Source: Aerococcaceae bacterium DSM 111022 (GTDB taxonomy: Bacteria > Bacillota > Bacilli > Lactobacillales > Aerococcaceae). Taken from it: a DNA stretch of 64,000 nucleotides. The stretch lies in NCBI GenBank assembly GCA_015863195.1, contig JACBXO010000002.1, forward strand, positions 1 through 64,000, read 5' to 3'. Below are positions 28,165 through 37,325 of the stretch, one piece after another. The notes below the pieces were generated by a model that made no database searches, was not told the DNA's origin, and saw only the letters and a list, made by a program, of their open reading frames with translations. Every line of letters starts with the position of its first letter. The stretch's first letter is position 1. The translations under genes were made by a program, and so were the position numbers.

Positions 28165-28320
28165 CAACTCAAATAGTGAAAATTCATCAAAATTCATCCG
28201 CAACTTTCACCCAAATCAACTGAATAGTGAAAGTCTCTCTGTTTATCCATAGATCCTTCTCTCAAATCAACTTTACAGTGAAAGTCACGCATTATATTTA
28301 AACAACTTTCACTAAAACTA
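28165..28320. repeat. 51-bp tandem hairpin array
   Basis: AGTGAAA starts at 28175, 28226 and 28277, 51 bp apart. The partner TTTCAC stands at 28205 and 28307 (102 bp apart), with a decayed copy at 28256. Each TTTCAC pairs with the GTGAAA that follows 16 nt later. Confidence 0.8.
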
Positions 28321-28464
28321 AACTAACGTTAAACCATTCTCGGATTTACACGTTTAGTTGAACTATCTTAGTAAATTATGTCAAAACTTCAGATGGAATC
28401 AGACTCTAGTTTTGATAAAAATAAGTTAACGTCAAAAGTAAAAACAAAATTCGGCAGGCTATTT

Positions 28465-28508
28465 TGCCACGGGAACCTGTTCTGTGGCAAGACTTCGAGT
28501 CGGTTCCG
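28465..28508. repeat. Isolated nested inverted repeats
   Basis: TTGCCAC pairs with GTGGCAA across 13 nt, and GGAACC pairs with GGTTCC further out. They lie between two hairpin arrays and may be decayed units of the same type. Confidence 0.4.
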
Positions 28509-28519
28509 TTTTGATGGAT

Positions 28520-28790
28520 AACTTGATCAGTCCAAACTCAATGCCTTTTTCAAACTAACTTTGGACCAATACCCAATTAAGTCCAAACTCCAAGCCTTTT
28601 CCAAACTAACTTTGGACTAATAACCAACAAACTCCAAACTCCAGGCCATTACCACTTCAACTTTGGACTAATATCCAATAAAGTCCAAACTCCAGTCAAG
28701 TCCCACATCAACTTTGGACTAGTTAACCGAAAAGTACAAACTCCAAGCCTTTTTCAAACTAAGTTTGGACTAGTGAACCGGAAAATCCCA
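28520..28790. repeat. 51-bp tandem hairpin array
   Basis: GTCCAA (or close variants) starts at 28530, 28581, 28632, 28683 and 28734, each exactly 51 bp on; TTGGAC stands at 28561, 28612 and 28663. TTGGAC, a 14-nt loop and GTCCAA make a 26-bp element, separated from the next by 25 bp. This is the same geometry as the long hairpins at the left end of the window. Confidence 0.9.
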
Positions 28791-28823
28791 ATCACACACC
28801 AAAATCCCCCAACCAATACAAAA

Positions 28824-28853
28824 AACACCACTCCTCATCAAGAAGTGGTGCTC
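28824..28853 (-). terminator. Terminator of ftsK
   Basis: AACACCACTCCTC pairs with GAAGTGGTGCT (imperfect) and six T follow on the minus strand. Confidence 0.8.
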
Positions 28854-28864
28854 GAAAATAATAT

Positions 28865-31597
28865 TTAATCAATCAAAACTTGTCTTGGTTTACTACCATC
28901 AGCTTCAGAAACAAATCCCATTGCTTCTAAATCATCAATCAGACGAGCAGCACGGTTATAACCAATTCTAAAACGACGTTGCAATTGACTAATACTTACA
29001 GTTTCCTGCTCTTTAATCAATTCAATCGCATCTTCAAAGTATTCATCCTCCGAAGCTGCCGCCATTTCCATTGACTCTTCCGTAACTACAATTGTTTCAT
29101 CATATTCCGGTTCACTTTGGTCTTTAATGAAATCAGTAATGCGCTCAACTTCAGAATCCGAAATATAAGCCCCTTGAACACGAACCGGTTTATTCATGCC
29201 CATTGGTTGGAATAACATATCCCCTCGGCCCAGTAATTTCTCCGCGCCGACCGAATCTAAAATTGTCCGCGAATCTGTCCCACTCGATACCGCAAAAGCT
29301 AACCTTGAAGGAACATTGGCTTTAATAATCCCTGTAATAACATCAACCGAAGGACGTTGTGTCGCAATAATCATATGAATTCCGGCCGCACGAGCCATTT
29401 GCGCTAAACGGATAATCGCCGTTTCAACTTCATTCGATGCCACTAACATCAAGTCCGCTAACTCATCAATGAATACCACAATTTTCGGTAACAATTCATA
29501 TTGCTCATTACCTTCGGCATTCACTTCTTTAATATAGTCATTATATCCGTCCACATTACGCACCGATGTCGCAGCAAACAATTCATAACGTCGTTCCATT
29601 TCCTCAACCACATTATTTAATGCTTTCGCCGCTTTTCGTGGATTCGTCACTACCGGTGATAATAAGTGAGGTAACTCATTGTACATCGTCAACTCAACCT
29701 TTTTCGGGTCAATCATTAAGAATTTTACCTCGTCCGGTCTCGCCTTCATCAATAGTGAAACGATAATAACATTCATTCCCACTGACTTACCACTACCCGT
29801 TGCACCTGCGATTAGTAAGTGAGGCATTTTACTTAAATCCGCCAAACATACCGTTCCCGATACGTCACGCCCCAAAGGCACTTCTAAAATTTTATCGCTC
29901 TTAAGTGCCGGGTCAATTACCTCCCAAAACGAAACTGGACTAACTTGCGTATTCGGTACCTCAATCCCGATTAACGATTTACCTGGAATCGGTGCCTCAA
30001 TACGCACATCTCGCGCCGCTAATGCCAATGCGATGTCGTCAGAAAGCGACACAATTTTACTCACCTTAACACCCACAGCAGGTTCGATTTCGTATTTAGT
30101 AACGGCTGGCCCTAAATTCGCCTTGACCACCGACGCATCAACACCAAAGCTCTTGAATGTCATTTCCAATTTATCAATATTGACATTAATACGCTCATAT
30201 TCCTCCGATTGGTCCACCGGCGGAATTTTCGTCAATAAGCTTTTTGTCGGTAATTTGTATTTACCAGAAGCCGACTTTTTATTCCCAGCCGGTTTCTTCA
30301 CCTTCGGCTGATTTTTCTCCGCCGACGCTAACGCCGCCTCAACCTCATCATCCGTCAAGTTATGCGCCGCTGTGGCCTGCTCTTGCCAATGACTTGCCTC
30401 TTGGGCGAAAGTAGGCTTTACAGGCTCCATGTCAGCAACTTCGATGACCGGTGCCTTTTTCTGTACCGGCTCTTCATCTTGGTCAGCTTCAATTTCAAAA
30501 ACAGGTTCATACTCTATTTCCGGCTCGTCCTCAACTGGTGGTTCAGGTAGTGGTTCACCGAAAGTTTCTTCTTCAGTATAATCATAAGATTGAACTGAAA
30601 TGCGTGATGGCACCTTCTCCGAAACAGACTCTTCTTTATTATTCATTTGATCAAAATAATCTAAATCTAAAATAATATCATTATCCCGTCTTTTGCCTAA
30701 AGCAGGACCATCATAAGGTTCAAATTCAACCCGCTCATCTTCGAAAACCGGTTGATAATCCATCGTATAATCAACCGCAGGTCGGTCATTGTCACGGTTA
30801 AATAGTTTTGATAACAAACGTCCTTCTTTTTTACGTTCCTTTTTAACTGGACGCTTCGTCTCTTTTTCTGTTTCCATCGGTTCAGTGAACTGGTGATAGC
30901 TTTCTTCAATCTCTTCCTGACTCGGTTCTTCAACCACGGGTTCATTTTTATCTTGATGAGTTGCGACAACTTCACGAATTTCTTCCATATTTGGAATTGA
31001 ATTTCTGAAGAAATTTCGAACCACTCTAAAAGACTGTCTGACAGCAGATGCAAAATTACCTGCTGGCATATTAATCGTCATAAATAAACTAATAAAAAAG
31101 AGAATGAATAATAATAAATAAGTTCCATAATCGCCAAATAAATTTAATGTCCACGCATAAAACACTGCTCCAATTAAACCGCCACCCATTGGACTCGTTA
31201 TCTGATTCATTAATAATTCATTGCGGAATGTTTGATAAATATCTGACGTTAAATAACCGATATTCCCTGAATTAGGATAAAAGTCTCGGTAATGAAGATA
31301 AGTCGTTAAGACGATTGTCAATAAAATAATTCCAATGAAAGGACGCCAATGAAATTTAGGTGCATTCCCCCGAATAATTAATTGCGCCGATACTAGCATT
31401 AAAAAGGCAAATGCAATTGGATAATATTCTCCAATTAACAATCTAACCCCGTTTACGATAAAACTTCCAATAATTCCCCACTGGAAGAAGGCAATAATAC
31501 TAATAAAAAATAAAATTAGGCCAAGAAATAGACTCGTAACTTGATAGTCTCTCGTTTCTTTTTTCTTCGTGTTTGTTTGTTTTTTTGCTCTCGCCAA
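28865..31597 (-). CDS. ftsK: DNA translocase FtsK/SpoIIIE
   Basis: Start taken as the TTG at 31597, 7 nt after a perfect GAGGAGG ribosome site; the ATG 12 codons upstream lacks one. This gives 910 residues. Four or five N-terminal membrane segments (about 25-190) are followed by a long acidic, proline-rich linker (about 200-460). The motor has Walker A ATGSGKS and Walker [13 protein letters not shown]. The last 65 residues form the winged-helix gamma domain ([23 protein letters not shown]) that reads KOPS/SRS sites. It pumps chromosomal DNA through the septum. Divergent from acylphosphatase. Confidence 0.95.
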   Translation of the reverse strand: MARAKKQTNTKKKETRDYQVTSLFLGLILFFISIIAFFQWGIIGSFIVNGVRLLIGEYYPIAFAFLMLVSAQLIIRGNAPKFHWRPFIGIILLTIVLTTYLHYRDFYPNSGNIGYLTSDIYQTFRNELLMNQITSPMGGGLIGAVFYAWTLNLFGDYGTYLLLFILFFISLFMTINMPAGNFASAVRQSFRVVRNFFRNSIPNMEEIREVVATHQDKNEPVVEEPSQEEIEESYHQFTEPMETEKETKRPVKKERKKEGRLLSKLFNRDNDRPAVDYTMDYQPVFEDERVEFEPYDGPALGKRRDNDIILDLDYFDQMNNKEESVSEKVPSRISVQSYDYTEEETFGEPLPEPPVEDEPEIEYEPVFEIEADQDEEPVQKKAPVIEVADMEPVKPTFAQEASHWQEQATAAHNLTDDEVEAALASAEKNQPKVKKPAGNKKSASGKYKLPTKSLLTKIPPVDQSEEYERINVNIDKLEMTFKSFGVDASVVKANLGPAVTKYEIEPAVGVKVSKIVSLSDDIALALAARDVRIEAPIPGKSLIGIEVPNTQVSPVSFWEVIDPALKSDKILEVPLGRDVSGTVCLADLSKMPHLLIAGATGSGKSVGMNVIIVSLLMKARPDEVKFLMIDPKKVELTMYNELPHLLSPVVTNPRKAAKALNNVVEEMERRYELFAATSVRNVDGYNDYIKEVNAEGNEQYELLPKIVVFIDELADLMLVASNEVETAIIRLAQMARAAGIHMIIATQRPSVDVITGIIKANVPSRLAFAVSSGTDSRTILDSVGAEKLLGRGDMLFQPMGMNKPVRVQGAYISDSEVERITDFIKDQSEPEYDETIVVTEESMEMAAASEDEYFEDAIELIKEQETVSISQLQRRFRIGYNRAARLIDDLEAMGFVSEADGSKPRQVLID

Positions 31598-31684
31598 TTC
31601 TTCGCCTCCTCTAAACATTTGACACACTCGCAACCTTAATTATATCATTAATACAAATACTTTTCGAATAAAAAAGGAGACACT

Positions 31685-31960
31685 ATGAAAACTTATAAAC
31701 TGATTGTAAAAGGTAAAGTTCAAGGCGTCGGCTACCGAAATTACTCAAAACTTCTCGCAGCTGATTATTCGATTAATGGCACAGTAAGAAATCAGTCGAA
31801 TGGCGATGTGATGATCATCGCCCAAGGGTCCGCTGAAAATCTCGAAAATTACATTAAAAACTTAAAAGTACCCCAACATCGTTTGATGAGCATCCAAGAT
31901 ATTGAGATCGAAGATTACGCCTCAGATAAAGTATACAATAATTTCAAAGTGATATATTAA
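31685..31960 (+). CDS. acyP: Acylphosphatase
   Basis: Small enzyme of 91 residues, the typical size. The phosphate-binding loop GKVQGVGYRNY supplies the catalytic Arg, and the catalytic Asn lies in GTVRNQSNGDV. It hydrolyses acyl phosphates such as acetyl phosphate or carbamoyl phosphate in the cytoplasm. It stands 81 bp before yidC and has an AAAGGAG ribosome site. Confidence 0.93.
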   Translation: MKTYKLIVKGKVQGVGYRNYSKLLAADYSINGTVRNQSNGDVMIIAQGSAENLENYIKNLKVPQHRLMSIQDIEIEDYASDKVYNNFKVIY

Positions 31961-31977
31961 TAAATATTGGAAATGTA

Positions 31978-32006
31978 TTGAAATTGACTCTGATATTTTA
32001 TATAGT
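31978..32006 (+). promoter_or_regulatory. Promoter of yidC
   Basis: TTGAAA and TATAGT with a 17-bp spacer, 36 bp before the start codon. Confidence 0.6.
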
Positions 32007-32041
32007 AGTTAAGTATGAGAAAAATAATCGGAGTGAAGTAA

Positions 32042-33001
32042 ATGAAAAAACATTACAGGAAAATAGCCTTTATTGGTATGTTACTGGTTGCAGTATTAGT
32101 ACTTTCGGGCTGTGTTTCATATGACTCGGCTGGTAATCCATCGGGTTGGGTTTATGAATATATTGGTCGACCAACGTCGATGGTTCTTGACTGGATTGCA
32201 ACATTATTTGGTGGAAGTTATGGGGTTGCGATTATTATCGTAACGATTCTGACACGATTATTAATGATGCCATCATCAATTAATATGACAAAGAGTTCAA
32301 TGATGACTCAAGCGAAAATGAAATTCGCTCAGCCAGAAATTGATGAAATTCAAGCAGAAATCAAAGAAACAGATTCTCAAGAAGAACAAATGCGTTTAAA
32401 CGCTGAATTACAACAAGTTTACAAGAAATATGACATTGATATGATGGGTGGCCTTCGTCAAGGATGTTTACCATTATTATTACAAATGCCAATCATTTCA
32501 GCGGTATATGCTGCGATTCGTTCTTCTGAACAAATCCAAAATGCTACCTTCCTAGGTATCAACTTAGGTGAACGTAGTATCGCGGTTGTGGTGGCGGTAG
32601 TTGTAGTTTATGCATTACAAGGCTGGTTAACTACTAAAGGAACACCGTCTAGTGATAACCCACAAGCTGCTCAACAGCAAAAATCAATGATGTTAATGAA
32701 CCCAATTATGTTAGGTTGGATTTCATGGACAGCAGCTGCTGGTTTAGGTTTATACTTCTTGACAGGTGGAGTGTTCGCGGTAGTTCAACAATTAATCATG
32801 AACCACATCATTCGCCCTCGTGTGACAAGAATGATGGAAGAAGAAGTTAAGAAATATGAAAGTCTTCCAAAATACAAACGAAGCGCTAAAAAACCGAAAA
32901 AAGCTCAAACAGTCGATAATGCCGACCGATTAATCCCTACTAAAGAAAATGTTGGTAGCGGTAAGCGTAATGCTGGAAAACAAAACAGAAAACGCAAATA
33001 A
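32042..33001 (+). CDS. yidC: Membrane protein insertase YidC/OxaA, lipoprotein form
   Basis: Protein of 319 residues. The lipobox VLSGC places Cys24 as the lipidated N-terminus. Five membrane segments follow, with the conserved Arg of the hydrophilic groove in VTILTRLLMMPSSI and the cytoplasmic coiled region rich in KMKFAQPEIDEIQ. The C-terminal tail is strongly basic (KRSAKKPKKAQ..., ending RKRK), which in the YidC2 type helps bind ribosomes. It inserts membrane proteins alone or with SecYEG. The genome may hold a second copy elsewhere. Confidence 0.94.
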   Translation: MKKHYRKIAFIGMLLVAVLVLSGCVSYDSAGNPSGWVYEYIGRPTSMVLDWIATLFGGSYGVAIIIVTILTRLLMMPSSINMTKSSMMTQAKMKFAQPEIDEIQAEIKETDSQEEQMRLNAELQQVYKKYDIDMMGGLRQGCLPLLLQMPIISAVYAAIRSSEQIQNATFLGINLGERSIAVVVAVVVVYALQGWLTTKGTPSSDNPQAAQQQKSMMLMNPIMLGWISWTAAAGLGLYFLTGGVFAVVQQLIMNHIIRPRVTRMMEEEVKKYESLPKYKRSAKKPKKAQTVDNADRLIPTKENVGSGKRNAGKQNRKRK

Positions 33002-33050
33002 TTGAGTAATTCAAGTCCTGACTCCGGTCAGGGCTTTTTGTTTACTCAAT
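33001..33050 (+). terminator. Terminator of yidC
   Basis: AAGTCCTGAC pairs with GTCAGGGCTT and is followed by TTTTTG; an outer ATTGAGTAA/TTACTCAAT stem extends it. Confidence 0.88.
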
Positions 33051-33097
33051 TTTATTGATGGTAGCATTAGGAATTTTTGTTTGGGTGATTGTCGTCG

Positions 33098-33375
33098 CAC
33101 AGATTGACAGTTTGTTAATCTTCCCCACTTCTGCTCTATGCACATTAACAGTTCGTCAATCTTTTCATATTCATTCCGCAAATGATTAACAAAGAGTCAG
33201 TCTTCTCAAATTGAAGTCCGTGAACATTGACACATCGTTAATCTCCTTCCTGAAAATACAGACAAGATTAACAATTCACCAATCTACTCAAAATCAATCC
33301 CCCGAAGATTTACAATTCACCAAGCTTCTCCATTACTAGCTCCCACACTTTGACAAACCTTCAATCTTCAAACTT
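33098..33375. repeat. 41-bp tandem hairpin array, seven units in strict register
   Basis: The left arm (ATTGAC, ATTAAC or ATTTAC) starts at 33103, 33144, 33185, 33226, 33267, 33308 and, as TTTGAC, at 33349: seven units with no deviation from 41 bp. Each pairs with GTCAATC or a variant about 5 nt later. Arms and linkers have drifted between units, but the spacing has not. It lies between convergent yidC and the sensor kinase gene. The arms match the middle block of the 23.5 kb array. Confidence 0.93.
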
Positions 33376-33477
33376 GCATTATTTTCAGAAAACTCATCCC
33401 TGTTAACGAAACTCCACTCAACAAACACTAAACCCATCCATTTTACTAAATTAGACAACTTTCCCACCAATAAACAC

Positions 33478-33524
33478 AAAAAAACTAGAGTAAAACGCAC
33501 TTTCACGTTCTACTCTAGCTTAAT
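33478..33524 (-). terminator. Terminator of the two-component operon
   Basis: ACTAGAGTAAAACG pairs with CGTTCTACTCTAGC on an 8-nt loop, with a run of seven T on the minus strand. Confidence 0.85.
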
Positions 33525-33527
33525 TTA

Positions 33528-35039
33528 TTAAAACATTTCTTTCTCACTAGCAATTTTTTTTAGCTTTTTAATCTTTTCTTCGTCTTTAATAATTGGGAAA
33601 TTGATATAGAAAATTGATCCTTCATTTTCCACACTCTCAACCCAAATATTACCACGGTAGCTCGTTACTAATTGTTTAGCAATACTTAATCCTAAACCAT
33701 TACCGCCCTTATCTCTCGAACGTGCTTTATCAATTCGGTAAAAACGACCGAAGACTTTTTCTTTATCTTCGTCTGTCATACCTTCACCAAAGTCTTGAAT
33801 CGCAATTTCAACTTGAGAGACTGATTCACTGACCGAAATATGAACTTCGTGACGATCTTCTTTAGAATATTTAACTGCATTGTCGAGTAAAATAATCAAG
33901 ATTTGTTCAAAGTGATTACGATACATACGGACATATAAAGGTTGGTTCATTGTTTGATCCATATCTAAATAAAACTCGAAATCTTCATGTAACATATCAA
34001 AGTTATGGAAAACTTGCTTTGTTACTGAGTAAATTTCTGTAATTTCATCACGGTAATCAACATCAACATGATCCGCTCTTGATAGGTCTAACATTTCTTG
34101 AACTAACGTTTTCATACGGCTAATTTCTTGTAGGGATGCTTCAATTGAATTATCTAATACTTCAGGGTCATCTTTCCCCCAACGATTTAGCATCTTCAAA
34201 TGACCTTCTACAATTGCAACGGGTGTTCTTAATTCATGAGAAACATCTTCCACGAATTGTTTTTGATTCGTGACATAAAGATCGATTTTATCTAATAAAC
34301 GGTTAACATGAAGGCTCAAGTCACTCCACTCATCATCACTGGCCGGTTTTAGGACACGTATATCAGATAAACTATCTTCTTCTACGCGGTCTAAAGCACT
34401 AGTTAAGTAATAAAGTGGTCTAAAGAAATAATGACTGATTAAAAATGAAGCAATCAGTTGAACAAAAATCATAATAATAGCTGCCACAAAATACATTCGA
34501 TTTTCGCTACTCATCGCCGCATCATAAGTCCGAGGATTGATAACTACCACAATATGACCAATTTCAGATCCAGTTACTGAAGATGACAATTTAACTTGGC
34601 CACCCATCGTTTCCTGACCATTAACTAGCATCATTTGAATATTACGGTCTAAATCAACTTCATCCAAAGTATTTTCTTTTGATTGATATACCAGGTCGCC
34701 CGAAATAGAATAAAGAAAATAACCATACTTATCCATGTCCAAATAATTAAGTGCAGCTAAAAAGTCCTGTTGCTCAGTCGCTTGGCGTAAACCAACGGAT
34801 GAAACGTCATAACTTTCATAAGGTACGATGGGATATCTGGTTGTTTCTAAATAATTTACAACACTATCCATATTATGACTTAATTCTACTTCCAAAGTAT
34901 CCTTAGTGTTCGCGGAAGAATACGTATATAAAACCGTCATTAAAATGATGTTTAACAGTGTTGCGATAACAAATAATAAAATTCCCCATTTCCATCTTAA
35001 GGAAATGGGGTGTTTGATTTTTTTACGTAATTCAGCCAT
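33528..35039 (-). CDS. Two-component sensor histidine kinase (ArlS/CsrS type)
   Basis: Kinase of 503 residues. Membrane segments near 14-38 and 178-203 enclose an extracellular domain of about 140 residues; a HAMP linker follows. The phosphoacceptor His is in DVSHELRTPVAIVEGH, and the ATPase has N box LLDNAVKYS, G1 IQDFGEGM, F box FGRFYR and G2 GGNGLGLSIAK. It starts one base after the regulator's stop codon, so translation is coupled. Sequence layout fits the ArlS (Staphylococcus) or CsrS/CovS (Streptococcus) group; the stimulus is not known. Confidence 0.9.
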   Translation of the reverse strand: MAELRKKIKHPISLRWKWGILLFVIATLLNIILMTVLYTYSSANTKDTLEVELSHNMDSVVNYLETTRYPIVPYESYDVSSVGLRQATEQQDFLAALNYLDMDKYGYFLYSISGDLVYQSKENTLDEVDLDRNIQMMLVNGQETMGGQVKLSSSVTGSEIGHIVVVINPRTYDAAMSSENRMYFVAAIIMIFVQLIASFLISHYFFRPLYYLTSALDRVEEDSLSDIRVLKPASDDEWSDLSLHVNRLLDKIDLYVTNQKQFVEDVSHELRTPVAIVEGHLKMLNRWGKDDPEVLDNSIEASLQEISRMKTLVQEMLDLSRADHVDVDYRDEITEIYSVTKQVFHNFDMLHEDFEFYLDMDQTMNQPLYVRMYRNHFEQILIILLDNAVKYSKEDRHEVHISVSESVSQVEIAIQDFGEGMTDEDKEKVFGRFYRIDKARSRDKGGNGLGLSIAKQLVTSYRGNIWVESVENEGSIFYINFPIIKDEEKIKKLKKIASEKEMF

Positions 35040-35040
35040 G

Positions 35041-35742
35041 CTAAGTTCTCATTACATATCCAGTTCCACGAACAGTTTGGATGTACGAGTCCTGATTAGG
35101 TAAGTCGATTTTATTACGTAAATAACGAATATATACATCAACAACATTTGTTTCAACTTCTGATGTATAGCCCCATACTTTTTCTAATAATACGTCACGT
35201 GACATAACCATATTGACATTTTCCATTAAGAAAAGTAATAATTCATATTCACGTTTTGTTAAATCAATGACTTCTTCACCACGTTTAACAATACGGTTCG
35301 CTTTTTCAATCGAAAGATCGCGGTAATTAACCGTTGGTTGTTGTTGCGCTCTTTGCTCTTCTTCGTGATCAATACGGCGGAATAACGCACGTAAGCGTGC
35401 TAATAACTCTTCAATTGCAAATGGTTTTACAATATAGTCATCTGCCCCTTGATCTAATCCTGATACACGGTCCATTACACTGTCACGTGCAGTCATGATA
35501 ATAATCGGTGTATCTTTTACAGGACGGATACGACGACAAACCTCAAGTCCATTTAATTCAGGTAACATTAAATCAAGCAGGATAACATCCCAATCTTCTT
35601 CTAATGCCATTTCTAAACCAGTACGTCCGTCATGACAAACCGCTGTTTCATAACCTTCGTGTTGTAATTCTAATTCAACAAAACCTGCTAAGTTTGTCTC
35701 ATCTTCTATAATTAATACGCGTTGTTTATCTTTTTCAGTCAA
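35041..35742 (-). CDS. OmpR-family response regulator (ArlR/CovR type)
   Basis: Regulator of 233 residues. Receiver residues are Glu13/Asp14, phosphoacceptor Asp57 (ILLDLMLPE) and the Lys in YIVKPF. The C-terminal winged-helix has the conserved DVYIRYLRNKID and TVRGTGYVMR. It starts with TTG at 35742 behind a GGGAGGA ribosome site. It pairs with the kinase gene that follows directly. The close match to ArlR/CovR suggests control of surface or virulence-type genes in those relatives; targets here are unknown. Confidence 0.9.
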   Translation of the reverse strand: MTEKDKQRVLIIEDETNLAGFVELELQHEGYETAVCHDGRTGLEMALEEDWDVILLDLMLPELNGLEVCRRIRPVKDTPIIIMTARDSVMDRVSGLDQGADDYIVKPFAIEELLARLRALFRRIDHEEEQRAQQQPTVNYRDLSIEKANRIVKRGEEVIDLTKREYELLLFLMENVNMVMSRDVLLEKVWGYTSEVETNVVDVYIRYLRNKIDLPNQDSYIQTVRGTGYVMRT

Positions 35743-35887
35743 ACCATATTCCTCCCAAATTGCTATTCATATCATTCTAATTTTACACTATTTTAATATT
35801 GAATGCCACTTTTCTATTAAAAGGTCTCATCTTATTTTCACAACTTAATAGTCATGTAATAATCTATTAATTTACCTTATTAATTCA

Positions 35888-35916
35888 TTGCAATTATACC
35901 CTATCTTTTGTAAAAT
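35888..35916 (+). promoter_or_regulatory. Consensus-like promoter of the small membrane protein gene
   Basis: TTGCAA and TAAAAT separated by exactly 17 bp, 31 bp before the start codon. Confidence 0.65.
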
Positions 35917-35946
35917 ACAACTATTGTTCAGTGAAAGGAAATAAAA

Positions 35947-36078
35947 ATGAAGAAAAAAGATAAAAAAGCGAGACGCAAAAATAGATTTGTTAATTTATTT
36001 GTCATTTTAATAGTATTTTCTTTTGTTGGTTCACTCGCCATCTCATTACTATTCTCATTGGCAAACTACTTTGGATAA
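35947..36078 (+). CDS. Small basic single-pass membrane protein
   Basis: A complete 43-codon gene with promoter, ribosome site (GAAAGGA), and terminator. The protein begins with a lysine/arginine-rich stretch (MKKKDKKARRKNRF) and continues with one hydrophobic helix (VNLFVILIVFSFVGSLAISL). The layout recalls the very short DUF4044-type proteins of lactobacilli, but I cannot confirm a family. It lies between convergent or divergent neighbours and is transcribed alone. Its signals make it a real gene despite its size. Function unknown. Confidence 0.7.
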   Translation: MKKKDKKARRKNRFVNLFVILIVFSFVGSLAISLLFSLANYFG

Positions 36079-36084
36079 ATGTTC

Positions 36085-36112
36085 AGGATTACTTCGGTAA
36101 TCCTCTTTTTTT
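36085..36112 (+). terminator. UUCG-tetraloop terminator
   Basis: AGGATTAC-TTCG-GTAATCCT, an 8-bp stem on a UUCG loop, is followed by CTTTTTTT. Confidence 0.92.
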
Positions 36113-36124
36113 AGCCAAAATAAA

Positions 36125-36148
36125 AAGCCGAGCCATCCTCGGCTCAGC
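36125..36148 (-). terminator. Terminator of lrgAB
   Basis: AGCCGAG pairs with CTCGGCT around a 5-nt loop, with TTTTTATTTT following on the minus strand. Confidence 0.88.
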
Positions 36149-36159
36149 TCCCTATAAGA

Positions 36160-36876
36160 TTAAAACATTAATTGTAATAGAGGCTCAACAAATGGCGCTA
36201 AAGCCACCACCACAATACCTGTCACGACAATCGCTAAACCAGACATTGCACCTTGAACTTCTCCCATTTCAATTGCTTTAGACGTACCCATCGCATGAGC
36301 CGCATTCCCTAACGCAATCCCTTGAGCAACCGGATTTTTAATACCAAATATTCTGAAGATCGTTTCCCCAAACACATTTCCAACAACCCCAGTTATAACA
36401 ACAATTGCAACCGTTAATGATACAAGACCACCCATAGATTCAGAGACACCAACTGCGATCGCAGTTGTGATTGATTTTGGATAAAGCGTTCCGACCATTT
36501 GCATATCGAAATTAAATAAAAATCCAAATAATACAATCATCACTGTATGGACGACAACACCTGTTACAATTCCTGTTAAAATTGCTTTGTAATAAGTTTT
36601 TAAATAGCTAAAGTTACGCTCTAATTTAATCGCTAAAGCTACTGTCGCAGGCGTTACGAAAAGACCTATATACTGGCCACCCTTATTGTAAGTATCATAA
36701 GGAATATCAAAGACTAATAAAATGACAATAACAACGACAATGGCCAATAATAATGGATTGACAAATGGTTTAATGGTGGCTGATTTTACTTGTCCTTGGA
36801 TTTTTGCAATGGCTAGATAAGCCCCAATAGTTAAAACAATCCAAATTGTTGGTGAGTTAAATAAAATATCGATCAT
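36160..36876 (-). CDS. lrgB: LrgB-family membrane protein
   Basis: Membrane protein of 238 residues with about seven hydrophobic segments and the conserved LrgB stretches PLLLAIVVVI, LYPKSITTAIAV and AHAMGTSKA. It overlaps lrgA by one base (TAATG), so the two are translationally coupled. LrgAB was named for control of murein hydrolases in Staphylococcus; homologues (PftAB of B. subtilis, LrgAB of Streptococcus mutans) carry pyruvate. The latter role fits the lactate oxidase gene upstream. Confidence 0.92.
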   Translation of the reverse strand: MIDILFNSPTIWIVLTIGAYLAIAKIQGQVKSATIKPFVNPLLLAIVVVIVILLVFDIPYDTYNKGGQYIGLFVTPATVALAIKLERNFSYLKTYYKAILTGIVTGVVVHTVMIVLFGFLFNFDMQMVGTLYPKSITTAIAVGVSESMGGLVSLTVAIVVITGVVGNVFGETIFRIFGIKNPVAQGIALGNAAHAMGTSKAIEMGEVQGAMSGLAIVVTGIVVVALAPFVEPLLQLMF

Positions 36877-37256
36877 TATTTATTCTCCTCTCTCTTATTT
36901 CGAGCAGCATCTTTATAAGTCATTGACTCAACTACTTTCCCAACAACAACTAATAAAACAACCACTGTTACAACCATAATTATAAGTAATTGCCACCAAA
37001 CTGAGGCTAAGACGTCCATTTGAGTGAGTAACCCAACCCCCGCTGGTACGAATAAAATCGCCATATTATCTGTTAACCAAGTTCCAACATCTTCAACTTG
37101 TTCCATTTTAACAACTCCAAAATGAAGAGCAAAGAATAAGAGAACCATACCAATAACGCTCCCAGGAATCGCCACAATATTTCTAATAATTGCTGATAGA
37201 ATTTCACCTAATAATGAAAAAAGAAAAATCCAAAATAATTGTTTAATGATTTTCAT
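36876..37256 (-). CDS. lrgA: LrgA/CidA-family holin-like protein
   Basis: Protein of 126 residues with four hydrophobic segments and the family motif IPGSVIGMVLLFFAL, followed by VPAGVGLL. It forms the membrane partner of LrgB. It lies 69 bp downstream of lactate oxidase with a T-poor hairpin between, and has a strong GGGAGG ribosome site. A role in pyruvate movement is inferred from homologues and context; antiholin activity is the alternative. Confidence 0.92.
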   Translation of the reverse strand: MKIIKQLFWIFLFSLLGEILSAIIRNIVAIPGSVIGMVLLFFALHFGVVKMEQVEDVGTWLTDNMAILFVPAGVGLLTQMDVLASVWWQLLIIMVVTVVVLLVVVGKVVESMTYKDAARNKREENK

Positions 37257-37287
37257 AATAACCTCCCTATAGAGTCAATTGTAATAT

Positions 37288-37314
37288 AAGAGGACTGCTT
37301 TAGGCAGTCCCCTC
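37288..37314 (-). promoter_or_regulatory. Hairpin between lctO and lrgA
   Basis: GAGGACTGC pairs with GCAGTCCCCTC across a TTTAG-type loop. The downstream T content on the minus strand is modest (TCTTATATT), so it may be a partial terminator that sets lrgAB level below lctO, or an RNA-processing site. Confidence 0.5.
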
Positions 37315-37325
37315 AGTAAATGATT

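Noticed and set aside
33098-33375. CRISPR array
   Set aside because: Regular spacing invites this call, but the repeats are only about 19 bp, diverge between units, are internally palindromic with short loops, and the linkers resemble each other. There is no leader and no cas gene in the window.
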